Shown here: piece by piece, positions 42,781 to 50,883 of the stretch
Layout: each line of letters starts with the position of its first letter
How positions within the stretch are numbered: position 1 is the first letter of the stretch
DNA from: Micromonospora sp. RP3T
GTDB taxonomy: Bacteria > Actinomycetota > Actinomycetes > Mycobacteriales > Micromonosporaceae
Reading direction: 5' to 3'
NCBI RefSeq assembly: GCF_003027925.1
Contig: NZ_PYPS01000024.1
Coordinates: 1 to 64,000, forward strand
DNA: 64,000 bases
Translations under genes and position numbers: made by a program
Notes under the pieces: model-generated
Database searches by the model: none
What the model was told of the DNA's origin: nothing
What the model saw: the letters and a program-made list of their open reading frames with translations, nothing else

Positions 42781-44322
42781 TCATCTGGGTGGGGCGGTGG
42801 GTGGTGGCTCCGGCGGCAGGCTCGGGGCCAGCCGTCGCAGCGACGCGAACGTGGGCACGAGCGCGTCGTACAGCTCGGAGAAGAGGGGGAGCAACGCCGC
42901 GTACGTGGCGGCGGCGGCCGGATCGGGCCGGACCGTCTCCTCGATCCGGACCAGGTCGGCGGCGACCTCGATGGACTCGATCAGACCGAGCGCCTGCATG
43001 CCGAGCAGCGCGGCACCGAAGCCGGACCCCTCGTGCCCGGCCGGGAAGCGCACCGGCATGCCCAGCGCGTCGGCCAGGATCTGCCGCCACAGCGGGCTGC
43101 GGGCGAAGCCACCGCTGGCGCGGACCTCGCGGACCTCGTTGCCGGCCGCGCGGACCGACGCGAGAACCAGCGCGAGCTGCTGGCAGACCCCCTCCAACGC
43201 GGCCCGCACCAGGTGGGCGCGGCCGTGGCCGTGGGTCAACCCGACGTACGCGCCGCGCGGCAGCGCGCTCCAGTGCGGCGCCCGCTCGCTGAGCAGGTAC
43301 GGCAGCATGATCAGCCCGCCGGAGCCGACCGGCGCCTGGGCGGCCAGGCCGAGCAGTTCCTCCTCGGCGTGCTCGCCCAGCTCCGGGGCGAGCGCGTCGT
43401 GGGCCCACTGGAGCACGATCCCGCCGTTGTTGATCGCGCCGCCGACCACCCAGCGGTCCTCGGTCAACGCGTAGCAGAAGACGCCGCCCAGCGGGTCCAC
43501 GCCGGGGCGTTCCACCATCACCCGCATCGCGCCGCTGGTGCCGATCGAGCAGGCCACCACACCGGGGCGGACCGCGCCGAGCCCGAGGTTGGCCAGCGGA
43601 CCGTCGCCGGCGCCCACCACGAGCGGGGTGTCCGCCGGCAGGCCGGTGGCCCGGGCGGCCTCGGCGGTCAGCCCGGGCAGCACGTGCGTGGTGGGGACGA
43701 GCTGGGGGAGCTGCTCCTCGGTGATGCCGGCGACGCGCAGCGCCTCGGTGTCCCAGGCCAGCCGGTGGATGTCCATCAGGCCGGTGGCGGAGGCGACCGA
43801 GTGGTCGGTGACCAGCGCCTCGGCGAGCCGCCGCAGGACGAGATCCTTGATGCCGACCCAGTGCGACACCCGCTCGTGCAGCTTCGGCTCCTGCTCGGCG
43901 AACCAGACCAGCTTGGACAGCGGCGCCATCGGGTGCACCGGGGTGCCGGTGCGCCGGTGCAGAGCCAGCCCGGACGGTGCGGCCCGCAGCCGTTCGGCCT
44001 GCGCGCTGGCCCGGGAGTCGGCCCAGGTGATCGACGCGGTGAGCGGGTTGCCCTCGGCGTCCAGCCCGATCAGGCTGTGCATCGCGGTGCTGAACGACAG
44101 GCCGGCGACCGGCCGGCCCAGCTCGTCGACGACCGCGCGGATCACGCCGAGCACGGCCTGGTAGATGAGGTCCGGGTCCTGCTCGGCCCAGCCCGGGTGC
44201 GGCTCCTCCAGCGGGTAGCCGATCGAGTGGCTGGCCAACTGCCGGCCGTCGGTGTCGAACGCGACCGCCTTGCTGCTGGTGGTGCCGATGTCCACGCCCA
44301 CCACGACGGCCGGGTCGCCCAC
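42781..44322 (-). CDS. FGGY-family sugar kinase, probably gluconokinase
   Basis: 513 residues; the GTG start has GGAGG about 8 bases upstream. The N-terminal phosphate loop is VVVGVDIGTTSSKAVAFDTDG. Substrate-side motifs are LSFSTAMHSLIGLD and ITWADSRAS, and VVGAGDGPLANLG with ACSIGTSGAMRV belongs to the second domain. The ATP site is REVRASGGFARSPLWRQILAD with GHEGSGFGAALLG. Pairing with a GntP permease favours gluconate over xylulose or glycerol. The product would be 6-phosphogluconate for the pentose phosphate pathway. Confidence 0.88.
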   Translation of the reverse strand: MGDPAVVVGVDIGTTSSKAVAFDTDGRQLASHSIGYPLEEPHPGWAEQDPDLIYQAVLGVIRAVVDELGRPVAGLSFSTAMHSLIGLDAEGNPLTASITWADSRASAQAERLRAAPSGLALHRRTGTPVHPMAPLSKLVWFAEQEPKLHERVSHWVGIKDLVLRRLAEALVTDHSVASATGLMDIHRLAWDTEALRVAGITEEQLPQLVPTTHVLPGLTAEAARATGLPADTPLVVGAGDGPLANLGLGAVRPGVVACSIGTSGAMRVMVERPGVDPLGGVFCYALTEDRWVVGGAINNGGIVLQWAHDALAPELGEHAEEELLGLAAQAPVGSGGLIMLPYLLSERAPHWSALPRGAYVGLTHGHGRAHLVRAALEGVCQQLALVLASVRAAGNEVREVRASGGFARSPLWRQILADALGMPVRFPAGHEGSGFGAALLGMQALGLIESIEVAADLVRIEETVRPDPAAAATYAALLPLFSELYDALVPTFASLRRLAPSLPPEPPPTAPPR

Positions 44323-44478
44323 CGGTGCACCTCCACTCGCCGCCGGGGGCCGCGGACGCCCCGCCCTGCGGCTGACGTTACCGACGTGTTCACCGGCCCG
44401 CATGGCGAAGCGGGGCGGCCGGAGGCGGACCCACACGAAACATGAATCGGCGCAGCGCTTTCCGTCGATTGCGACCGT

Positions 44479-44505
44479 CAATCAGCCAATCGGTCTAATT
44501 GGTGA
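44479..44505. promoter_or_regulatory. Possible operator between the gluconate operon and the next gene
   Basis: CCAAT (44486-44490) and ATTGG (44498-44502) form a dyad with TCA/TGA flanks in an AT-richer patch of the 266-bp divergent gap. A GntR-type regulator could bind here, but no regulator gene is adjacent. Confidence 0.3.
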
Positions 44506-44588
44506 CTTTGGCGTGTCTTCGTACCCCCCGATCACCGTTGAGACCAGTGACACCCCGGTTGGTGGGCTCGCGCGGCGGAGGAGTCGGC

Positions 44589-45746
44589 GTGGCGATGACT
44601 GATTCGACGGGTTCCACATGGCGTTACCGGTGGGCACACCGGCAGAACGAGCGGCGGCAGCGGGCCTTCCGCGCGGCCGACGAGGCGTGGCGACGCCGCG
44701 ACGACGAACTGCGTCGCCTGCGTACGCTCGCGGTGTCCTTTCACGGCTCGGTGCGGGCCGGCGTGGGCCTGCCGATGGAGCTGGCCCCCGGCGAGGTGGT
44801 CTTCTGGACGCTGCCGGCCGCGCAACTGGTCGAGGTGCGGCACACCGCCGTGCTGCCGGCCCCCGAGTTGACCGTCGACCCCGACCCGCCGGCGCTGCGC
44901 CCGCGCCGCCCCGAGGGGGTGCGGGTGGTCGACGCCGGGCTGGCCGTGCTCACCAACCGGCGGCTGGTGCTGCTCGGTGGGCGCGGGCGGCGCGACTGGG
45001 TGTACGGCCGGATGACCGGGCTGTCCCACGACCCGGCCGCGCCGGTCACCCTGATCCAGGTGCTGGACCGGCGGCGTACCTCGGGACTGCTGCTGCCCAC
45101 CGGCGCGGCGGCCGACTTCCGGTTCACGCTCACGCTGGCCTTCGCCGACGCGATCGAGCAGCGCGCCGCGGTCGTCGCCGAGCTGGACGAACTGCTCGAC
45201 GAGCACGCGGAGTCCCGCCCGCAGCGCCCGGCCGTGCTCACCCCCGGCCAGGCCCGGCCCTCCGCGCTGGTGCCCGGCGGCCGGCGGACCGTCGCGGTGG
45301 GCGCGGCGCTCGCGTTGGCCGTGCCGGCGATGCTCGTCGAGTCCAACCCGCCCACCCGGGCCGGGTCGGAACGCGCCGCCGCCGCCACCCCGGCGGCCAC
45401 CGGCACGCCCGCGCCGCCGGTCGTCGCCCCGGCCGTCCAGGTCCGGCCCAGCACCGACCCGGAACCGCGCCGCACCCCACCCGCGTCGCCGCGCGACGCC
45501 GTCCCGCAGCCGGCCACCGAGCGGCGCTGCGGCGCGCCGGTGAACCCCTTCGGGTACGACTTCTGCGGCGGCGACCGGATCCGCAGGCCGGCCGCCGGCG
45601 TCTGCGACTGGTTCGAGTGCGTACCCGGGTTCTGGTCCGGTCGAGGCTGGCTGGTGCAGTGCCGCGACGGCACGATCAGCCGGACCGGCGGCCAGCGTGA
45701 CGCGTGCGCCAACCACCGGGGCCCGCGCCGCCCCCTCTTCAGCTGA
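44589..45746 (+). CDS. Membrane protein with a PH-like domain and a Cys-rich tail
   Basis: 385 residues from a GTG 6 bases after GGAGGAG; the ATG at 44595 is an alternative. The N-terminus is a charged helix (RYRWAHRQNERRQRAFRAADEAWRRR). Residues about 50-230 resemble a PH/GRAM-like beta fold (ELAPGEVVFWTLPAAQLVEV, AVLTNRRLVLLGGRGRRDWVYG). One membrane helix (VAVGAALALAVPAMLVESN) follows, then a Pro/Ala linker and an outer Cys-rich part (RRCGAPVNPFGYDFCGG, GVCDWFECVPGFW, CRDGTI). No enzyme motif is recognised. A 58-bp element starts one base after its stop. Confidence 0.65.
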   Translation: MAMTDSTGSTWRYRWAHRQNERRQRAFRAADEAWRRRDDELRRLRTLAVSFHGSVRAGVGLPMELAPGEVVFWTLPAAQLVEVRHTAVLPAPELTVDPDPPALRPRRPEGVRVVDAGLAVLTNRRLVLLGGRGRRDWVYGRMTGLSHDPAAPVTLIQVLDRRRTSGLLLPTGAAADFRFTLTLAFADAIEQRAAVVAELDELLDEHAESRPQRPAVLTPGQARPSALVPGGRRTVAVGAALALAVPAMLVESNPPTRAGSERAAAATPAATGTPAPPVVAPAVQVRPSTDPEPRRTPPASPRDAVPQPATERRCGAPVNPFGYDFCGGDRIRRPAAGVCDWFECVPGFWSGRGWLVQCRDGTISRTGGQRDACANHRGPRRPLFS

Positions 45747-45747
45747 G

Positions 45748-45805
45748 GTGAAAGGCCGGGCCCCCGGTTAACGCTTCCGGTATAGGCGGGGCCCCCGCTT
45801 AACAC
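45748..45805 (+). repeat. 58-bp dispersed element, copy 3
   Basis: Starts GTGAAAGGCCGGGCCCCC and ends GGGCCCCCGCTTAACAC, again exactly 58 bases and in the orientation of copy 1. It lies between convergent genes, and the minus-strand gene ends inside it, taking its last codons and stop (TAA at 45770-45768) from the element. Confidence 0.85.
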
Positions 45806-46361
45806 CCGGGCCGCGCAGCGGTAGCAGGCCGGCCAGGACCAGCGCGGCGCCGACCGGCAGCAGGTCCAGGTTCACCGCGATCGCCACGAACCCGACCAGC
45901 ACCAGCACCGGCGCCCACCCCGGCAGCAGCCGCGTCGCCGCCGCCCGGCACAGCAGCACCAGCAGGCCCAGCTCGAACAGCACCGGGCCGCCGAACAGCA
46001 CCACGCCGGGCGTGTCCACCGCGTCGGCGAAGCGCGGGAACAGGTCGCCGAGGATCACCCAGACGAAGGCGGCGGCGCCGATCAGGCCGGCCACCGCGGC
46101 CACGTCGTCGAGCGTCCGCAGCCGGCCCGACCGGGTACGCAGCAGGCCGTGCAACCCGACGATCAGCGCGCCGAACCCGAGCACGCCGAGCAGGAACAGG
46201 GTGTGCCCGGTGTTCCACGCCCAGGCGCCCTTGTCGCTGTGCCCGTCCAGGCGGTCGAGCAGGCGCAGCAGCCCGTAGCCGAGCAGCAGCACCGCGGCGG
46301 TCACCGCGACCGGCCGCAACCAGCGGTACGCGGGAGGAGTCCGGGAATCGAGAAGGCTCAT
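45768..46361 (-). CDS. Small polytopic membrane protein
   Basis: 197 residues with about five to six hydrophobic segments (RPVAVTAAVLLLGYGLLRLL, TLFLLGVLGFGALIVGLHGLL, AAVAGLIGAAAFVWVILGDL, GPVLFELGLLVLLCRAA). No known family recognised. The last dozen residues (VKRGPRLYRKR) are encoded by the 58-bp element, so the native C-terminus was probably replaced or extended when the element inserted. Confidence 0.7.
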   Translation of the reverse strand: MSLLDSRTPPAYRWLRPVAVTAAVLLLGYGLLRLLDRLDGHSDKGAWAWNTGHTLFLLGVLGFGALIVGLHGLLRTRSGRLRTLDDVAAVAGLIGAAAFVWVILGDLFPRFADAVDTPGVVLFGGPVLFELGLLVLLCRAAATRLLPGWAPVLVLVGFVAIAVNLDLLPVGAALVLAGLLPLRGPGVKRGPRLYRKR

Positions 46362-46457
46362 CGCCCCAGCGTGTCCGCTGCCCGTCGCCGCGACATCCGG
46401 GAGCCGCCCCGCACCGCTCCCGGATCAATCCGCTCGCCTCCCGTAGGGGTGCCCGGT

Positions 46458-46463
46458 TAGCGT
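46458..46463 (+). promoter_or_regulatory. -10 box for a leaderless phosphotransferase gene
   Basis: TAGCGT ends 6 bases before the GTG at 46470, with no ribosome site. Confidence 0.45.
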
Positions 46464-46469
46464 CCGGCC

Positions 46470-47726
46470 GTGTCCCGCACCGTGACAGTGGTCCTGGTTG
46501 ACGCCGCCGGCCGGCCACTCGGCGCGCTGCCTCCGTTCGACGTGCCGGACCCGTGGTGGCAGCAGGTCGCCTCCGTCGTCGACGGCGCCCGCCACCGGTA
46601 CGGCGTCGACGTGGCCGTGCTACGGCTGCTCGACGCCGCCCGCCCGCACCCACCCGGCGGCCACGTCCGCTACCTGGCCCAGCTCACCGAGGCCTCGGCC
46701 GCCGCCGCGGCGCCTGGTACGAGCCTGGAGCCGGTCGCGGTGGACCGCGCACCGCACCCACTGCGCCAGCCGTGGGCGGAGCCCGGCGGCCCGGCCCGCA
46801 GCGTGGCCTGGGCCACCGACGAGCTGCGCCGGCTCGGCCGTCCAGTGACCGCCGTGGCGCAGCAGCGCACCTGGAACCTCTCCGCGATCTGGCGACTGGA
46901 CACCCCGCCGGGCCCGGCGTGGCTGAAACAACTCCCCCCGTTCGCCCACCACGAACCCGCCGTCCTGACCTGGCTCGCCCACCCCGATGTCCCCGTTGAT
47001 CAAGGAGTTTGCGTCCCGGGGGAGATCAACGCCGACGCAAACTCCTTGATCAACAGGGCTGGGGTGGAGGTGCTGGGCGTGGGTGGGGAGGGGCGGGTGC
47101 TGGTGGAGCACGTGGCGGGGGAGGACCGGTACGGGGCCGGGGAGGCGGAACTGGCCGGTATCGCGGCGGCGCACCATCCGGTGCAGGTGCGCGCCGTGGG
47201 GGCGGTGGGTCGGCTGGTCGCGGCCGGGGTTCCCGACCTGCGCGGGGCGCGGCTGGGCGGATGGATCCGGAGGTGGCTGACGGGGCACGACGTGTCGGTC
47301 GCCGCGGAGCTGCTCGACCGGCTCGACGAGCGGCTGCGGCGGATCCGCGACTGCCGGCTGCCCGACACGCTCGTGCACGGCGACCTGCACCCCGGCAACG
47401 TTCGCGGCGACGGCGTCCGGCGCGTCGTCATCGACTGGGCGGACGCGTTCGTCGGCCACCCCGCGTTCGACGTCCTGCGTCTGACCGAGGGCCTGGCCGC
47501 GCCGGCCGCCGCCCGACTGATCGACGAGTGGGCCGACCGGTGGCGGGCCGACGCGCCCGGCTGCGACCCGCACCGGGCGGTCGACCTGCTCCGGCCGGTC
47601 GCGCCGCTGCGGCTGGCCGCCGCGTACGCGATGTTCCTCGCCGGCATCGAGCCGAGCGAGCACCCCTACCACGCACTCGACGTGCCGGCCGCGCTGACGC
47701 GGGCCGCCGCCGAGGCATGCCGCTAG
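46470..47726 (+). CDS. APH-family (aminoglycoside phosphotransferase-like) kinase with an in-frame element
   Basis: 418 residues. The N-terminal about 120 residues are family-specific (VVLVDAAGRPLGALPPFDVP). The kinase fold has WNLSAIWRLDTPPGPAWLKQLPPF, the catalytic loop LVHGDLHPGNVRG and the metal site VVIDWADAFVGHPAFDVLRL. A 60-bp palindromic element sits at 46995-47054, between LAHPDVP and AGVEVL. It adds exactly 20 codons without a stop, so the gene stays open. Substrate unknown; members phosphorylate small molecules as well as antibiotics. The stop overlaps the stop of the convergent AraC-type gene. Confidence 0.8.
   Translation: MSRTVTVVLVDAAGRPLGALPPFDVPDPWWQQVASVVDGARHRYGVDVAVLRLLDAARPHPPGGHVRYLAQLTEASAAAAAPGTSLEPVAVDRAPHPLRQPWAEPGGPARSVAWATDELRRLGRPVTAVAQQRTWNLSAIWRLDTPPGPAWLKQLPPFAHHEPAVLTWLAHPDVPVDQGVCVPGEINADANSLINRAGVEVLGVGGEGRVLVEHVAGEDRYGAGEAELAGIAAAHHPVQVRAVGAVGRLVAAGVPDLRGARLGGWIRRWLTGHDVSVAAELLDRLDERLRRIRDCRLPDTLVHGDLHPGNVRGDGVRRVVIDWADAFVGHPAFDVLRLTEGLAAPAAARLIDEWADRWRADAPGCDPHRAVDLLRPVAPLRLAAAYAMFLAGIEPSEHPYHALDVPAALTRAAAEACR
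46995..47054. mobile_element. 60-bp palindromic element inserted in a coding sequence
   Basis: Perfect 21-bp arms (46995-47015, starting GTTGATCAAGGAGTTTGCG, and 47034-47054) flank an 18-base spacer. The AT-rich arms differ sharply from the host gene. Length is a multiple of three. This is the form of a REP/MITE-type unit; I infer that it moved in recently because the arms are still identical. Confidence 0.8.
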
Positions 47727-48583
47727 ACCCGGCGCACCGGGATCCACAGCTCCGCGTCGGCGGTGCCGCCGCCCTCGGCGATCCGCACCCGGGAGATCTC
47801 CGGCCCGGGGCGGATCTCGTACGGGTTGGACGGGAACCACTGGGTGAACACGTCCCGCCAGAGGTACTGCAACGCCTGCGGGAACGCGCCGGAGCTGCGG
47901 AAGACCGCCCAGTCCCCGGCCGCCACCGGCAGGGTGTCCAGGTCCGCCGGCACCGGCGCGCCGGTCACGACCGCGTGCCAGTAGTCCAGCTCGGTGCCCT
48001 CCGCGCGGGACCCGGCCAGGTCGTCGCTGACGTTGACGACGCCGCGCGGCTCCTGGTCGGACAGCGCCTCGATCCGGCGTACGGTGGCCGGGTCCACGCT
48101 CCTGACGAACGCCACGATGTGCGCGTTCATCCCCTCGTGGACCAGCGGCACCCGGGCCTTCCGGCCGGCGAGGTGGCAGGCGCCCTTGGTCACGATCCGG
48201 TAGTCCATGCTGCTGCTGCCTTCGACGACGAGCCGGAACGACATCCGGGGCTGGGACCGCAGCACCGCACCGGTACGCCGGGCCTGCGCCGGGCCGACGC
48301 CGTGCACGGACCGGAACGCGCGGGCGAACGCCTCGTTCGACCCGTAGCCCCACCGGATCGCCACGTCGAGCAGCGACTCCCGGTCGGCGAGCACGTCGGC
48401 GCCGGCCAGCGTGAGCCGGCGACGGCGCACGTACTCCGACAGCGGCATCCCGGCCAGCGCCGAGAAGAGCCGCCGGAAGTGGTGCTCCGACGTGCAGGCG
48501 ACGCGGGCCAGCGCGGCCACGTCGAGCGGCTGGTCGAGCCGTTGTTCGAGGTGGTCCATGGCCTGGTTGAGCCGATCCAGCAC
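47723..48583 (-). CDS. AraC-type regulator with a GyrI-like effector domain
   Basis: 286 residues. The GTG follows AGGAAGGAG. N-terminal AraC helix-turn-helix pair: VAALARVACTSEHHFRRLFSALAG and LLDVAIRWGYGSNEAFARAFRSVHG. The C-terminal about 150 residues form a GyrI/Rob-like ligand domain (SMDYRIVTKGACHLAGRKARVPL, GDWAVFRSSGAFPQALQYLWRDVF, AELWIPV). This layout matches SoxS/Rob-like drug-responsive regulators. It is convergent with the phosphotransferase gene. Confidence 0.9.
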   Translation of the reverse strand: MLDRLNQAMDHLEQRLDQPLDVAALARVACTSEHHFRRLFSALAGMPLSEYVRRRRLTLAGADVLADRESLLDVAIRWGYGSNEAFARAFRSVHGVGPAQARRTGAVLRSQPRMSFRLVVEGSSSMDYRIVTKGACHLAGRKARVPLVHEGMNAHIVAFVRSVDPATVRRIEALSDQEPRGVVNVSDDLAGSRAEGTELDYWHAVVTGAPVPADLDTLPVAAGDWAVFRSSGAFPQALQYLWRDVFTQWFPSNPYEIRPGPEISRVRIAEGGGTADAELWIPVRRV

Positions 48584-48753
48584 CGGATGCTCCTTCCTGG
48601 GTTCGCCCTCGACGCCATGGTCCCGGCCGCCGGTGCGCCCGCCCCCACCGGCCCCGTCCCGGTCGGCCGAGCCGCCCTCCGGTGCGGCGACACGCCCGCT
48701 CATGGCCGGTGCCGAGGGCCGGCCAACTCATAGCATCGACGCTATGGGCTGGT

Positions 48754-48960
48754 GTGGTCGAACTGGAGACAGAGGTCCGGAACTGGCTGGAGGGATTGTC
48801 CACCGCGGAGTTCGCACGAGCCGCTTTCTACATCGACCTGCTCGCCGATCGGGGACCATTGTTGGGGGAACCCCACACACGGCAGCTCGACGGGAAGCTT
48901 CGTGAGCTCCGCTTCCACCTGGAGCGTGAGGCGATCAGGCTGACGTGGGGGGTTGAGTGA
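48754..48960 (+). pseudogene. Truncated HigB/Gp49-like toxin
   Basis: 68 residues from a GTG: VVELETEVRNWLEGLSTAE, then FARAAFYIDLLADRGPLLGEP and LRELRFHLEREAIRLTWGVE, then stop. This is the first two thirds of a phage-derived Gp49-like RelE-fold toxin. The catalytic end (RIVLLTVFRKTRMRE-like, with the RNA-cleaving basic residues) is missing. The antitoxin ATG overlaps the stop (TGATG), so a deletion seems to have fused the broken toxin directly to the antitoxin gene. The remnant is probably inactive. Confidence 0.7.
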
Positions 48961-49259
48961 TGACGGAGCGGGCCGACTGGGCGGAGCTGCGGCAGCGACG
49001 AATGGCGGAGCCGGGCGCCGACGAGGCGTACGCCGCCGCACGCCTCGCCTTCGAACTCGGGCACGCCGTTCGTGAGCTGCGGGAAGGGCTCGGCTGGAGC
49101 CAGACCCAGTTGGCGCGTGCGGCGGGAATGACGCAGTCGGCGGTGGCCCGGTTCGAGGCGGGGGGCACCGTGCCGACCCTCGTCGTCCTGGAACGACTGG
49201 CGCGTGCTCTCGACATGCGGCTCGACGTCCGGTTCTCACCGCTCGCCGACGCCGCCTGA
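48960..49259 (+). CDS. HigA-like XRE antitoxin
   Basis: 99 residues. A helix-turn-helix of the XRE type (REGLGWSQTQLARAAGMTQSAVARFEAGG, VPTLVVLERLARALDM) is preceded by a helical arm (AAARLAFELGHAVREL). It looks intact, while its toxin upstream is truncated. It may now act only as a transcription regulator of its own region. Confidence 0.85.
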   Translation: MTERADWAELRQRRMAEPGADEAYAAARLAFELGHAVRELREGLGWSQTQLARAAGMTQSAVARFEAGGTVPTLVVLERLARALDMRLDVRFSPLADAA

Positions 49260-49305
49260 CCGACGACCTCCGAGTCCACTGGCGGGGGTGTCGCATCATG
49301 GCCTC

Positions 49306-49683
49306 GTGATCATGCGGAAGCGACACCACAAGAAGAAAAAGCACCGGGACTGGTGCGACTGCGACTGCGATCTGCTCGACTGTGACGGCCCGGGCTGCTG
49401 CGACCTGGGGCTCTTCTCGACACTCCTCACCCTCGGCTCGGTGACCGCCGGCCTGGTGCGGACGCCGGCCGTGGACCGGGCCGGCCGGGCCGCCATCCTC
49501 GGCTACCGGCGCTGGCTGTCGCACCGCTGGCCGGCGACCTGCCGTTACACGCCGACGTGCAGCGCGTACGGGCTGGCCGCGGTGGAACGGCACGGCCTCG
49601 CGGTGGGTGGCCGGATGGCCGCCGACCGGGTCCGCCGGTGCCGCCCCGACGTGCCGCGCGGCACCCACGACCCGCTGCGCTGA
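49306..49683 (+). CDS. yidD: Orphan YidD-like protein with a Cys-rich N-terminal extension
   Basis: 125 residues from a GTG (ATG at 49312 possible). The C-terminal half is YidD: AILGYRRWLSHRWPATCRYTPTCSAYGLAAVERHG, then RMAADRVRRCRPDVPRGTHDPL. YidD helps insertion of membrane proteins, and its gene normally lies between rnpA and yidC. Here it is alone. The first 45 residues are unusual: RKRHHKKKKHRDW, then CDCDCDLLDCDGPGCCDLG, with eight Cys in 19 residues, followed by a hydrophobic stretch. The extension could bind metal. Confidence 0.8.
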   Translation: MIMRKRHHKKKKHRDWCDCDCDLLDCDGPGCCDLGLFSTLLTLGSVTAGLVRTPAVDRAGRAAILGYRRWLSHRWPATCRYTPTCSAYGLAAVERHGLAVGGRMAADRVRRCRPDVPRGTHDPLR

Positions 49684-49714
49684 CCGTCGGCCGGGACCGT
49701 CGCCCGGCGCGCGG

Positions 49715-50450
49715 TCAGGGGACCGACGTGGGGCCGCCGAAGACGACCGGGACGCCGGGGGAGTGCAGCACGCTCACCGGCGGCCCGTCCGGCGCGGGCA
49801 GGCCGGCGGCGGTGACCAGCTCGTCGTCCAGGTGCAGCAGCTCGGCGCGGTGCAGCGGCCACCGCGGATGCCAGTTCGGCAGGTGCCGGGTGTGCCCGTA
49901 CGCCCGGGTGTGCAGGCCCCACCGCGCGGTGAGGAAGTGCTCCAGCGGCGTCGGCTCGGGGATCGGCGCGCCGACCCGGACGGTCATCCGGCTGGCCGCG
50001 CCCGCCGGGCCGGGCCAGCGCCGCCGGCAGTGGTAGGTGAGCCGTGTCGCCGGCCCGCTCCAGCCGCATCGCCGACCACTTGTAGGGCAGCCGCAGGCTG
50101 AGCTGGGCGACCAGCACCGGCACCAGCCGGGACGCGTCCAGCGAGCGGAACACCACCGCCCGCCGGCCGGCGCCGTCGACCGAGTAGAGCCGCACGTTGG
50201 TCTCCCAGAACGTGCCGAAGTAGGGCACCCCCGGCCCGCGGCCGAACCCCAGCCCGACCATCCGGAAGCCGATCAGCCCGACGTAGCTGAGCCCGTCGAA
50301 CGTGTCGGGACGGGTGCCGGCCGGCAGCAGCGGCGCGACCCGCTCCGGCGGCACCGCCCAGTGCAGGAACGTGAGATCGTGCCAACGTTGCGCCAGCCAG
50401 GCCCGACGGATCGCGCGTGCGGGCGCGTGCTCGACCGGTTCGATCTCCAC
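49715..50450 (-). pseudogene. DUF2071 (YqjF-like) gene with a frameshift
   Basis: The first part reads RAIRRAWLAQRWHDLTFLHWAV, then YVGLIGFRMVGLGFGRGPGVPYFGTFWETNVRLYSV, and LRLPYKWSAMRLERAGDT. The family sequence then continues in another frame as LTYHCRRRWPG, SRMTVRVGAPIPEPTPLEHFLTARWGLH and ends GPTSVP. The switch is at about 50042-50046, where one extra base (GGC for GC on the minus strand) breaks the frame. Total length is 3n+1, as expected for a single insertion. Either a recent pseudogene or a sequencing error. Confidence 0.8.
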
Positions 50451-50482
50451 CCGACCATCCTGCCTCCCGCCGGGCCGGCGGG

Positions 50483-50848
50483 TCACTCCGGCCGGTGGCA
50501 GACCGCCTCGACGTTGTTGCCGTCCGGGTCGCGGACGAACGCGCCGTAGTAGGCGGCGTGGTATTCCGGCCAGACCTTCGGCGCGTGCAGCACCTCGACC
50601 CCGGCCGCCACCGCCGCGTCGTGGAACGCCCGCACGGCCGCCCGGTCGGGCGCGGTGAACGCGATGTGCACCGGCGCCGGGGCGGCGTCGGCCGGCGCGT
50701 GCTCGACCCAGAAGTCGGGCGTGTCGACGCCGTAGCCGATCGGCCCCGGCTCCATGATCCGCCGGCCGCCCAGCGGGGCGAGGACCGTGTCGTAGAAGGC
50801 GGCGCTGGCCGCCAGGTCGCGCACCGCTACGGAGAAGTGGTCGAGCAC
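50483..50848 (-). CDS. VOC (glyoxalase/dioxygenase superfamily) protein
   Basis: 121 residues; the GTG has GGGAGG upstream. Paired beta-alpha-beta-beta-beta modules: LDHFSVAVRDLAASAAFYDTVL with His, then VHIAFTAPDRAAVRAFHDAAV, and YYGAFVRDPDGNNVEAVCH with the metal-ligand Glu. Metal-dependent enzyme or small-molecule binding protein of unknown substrate. Confidence 0.88.
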   Translation of the reverse strand: MLDHFSVAVRDLAASAAFYDTVLAPLGGRRIMEPGPIGYGVDTPDFWVEHAPADAAPAPVHIAFTAPDRAAVRAFHDAAVAAGVEVLHAPKVWPEYHAAYYGAFVRDPDGNNVEAVCHRPE

Positions 50849-50883
50849 GTCGCCTCCCTGCGATCGTCGAGAACCCCGCCAGG

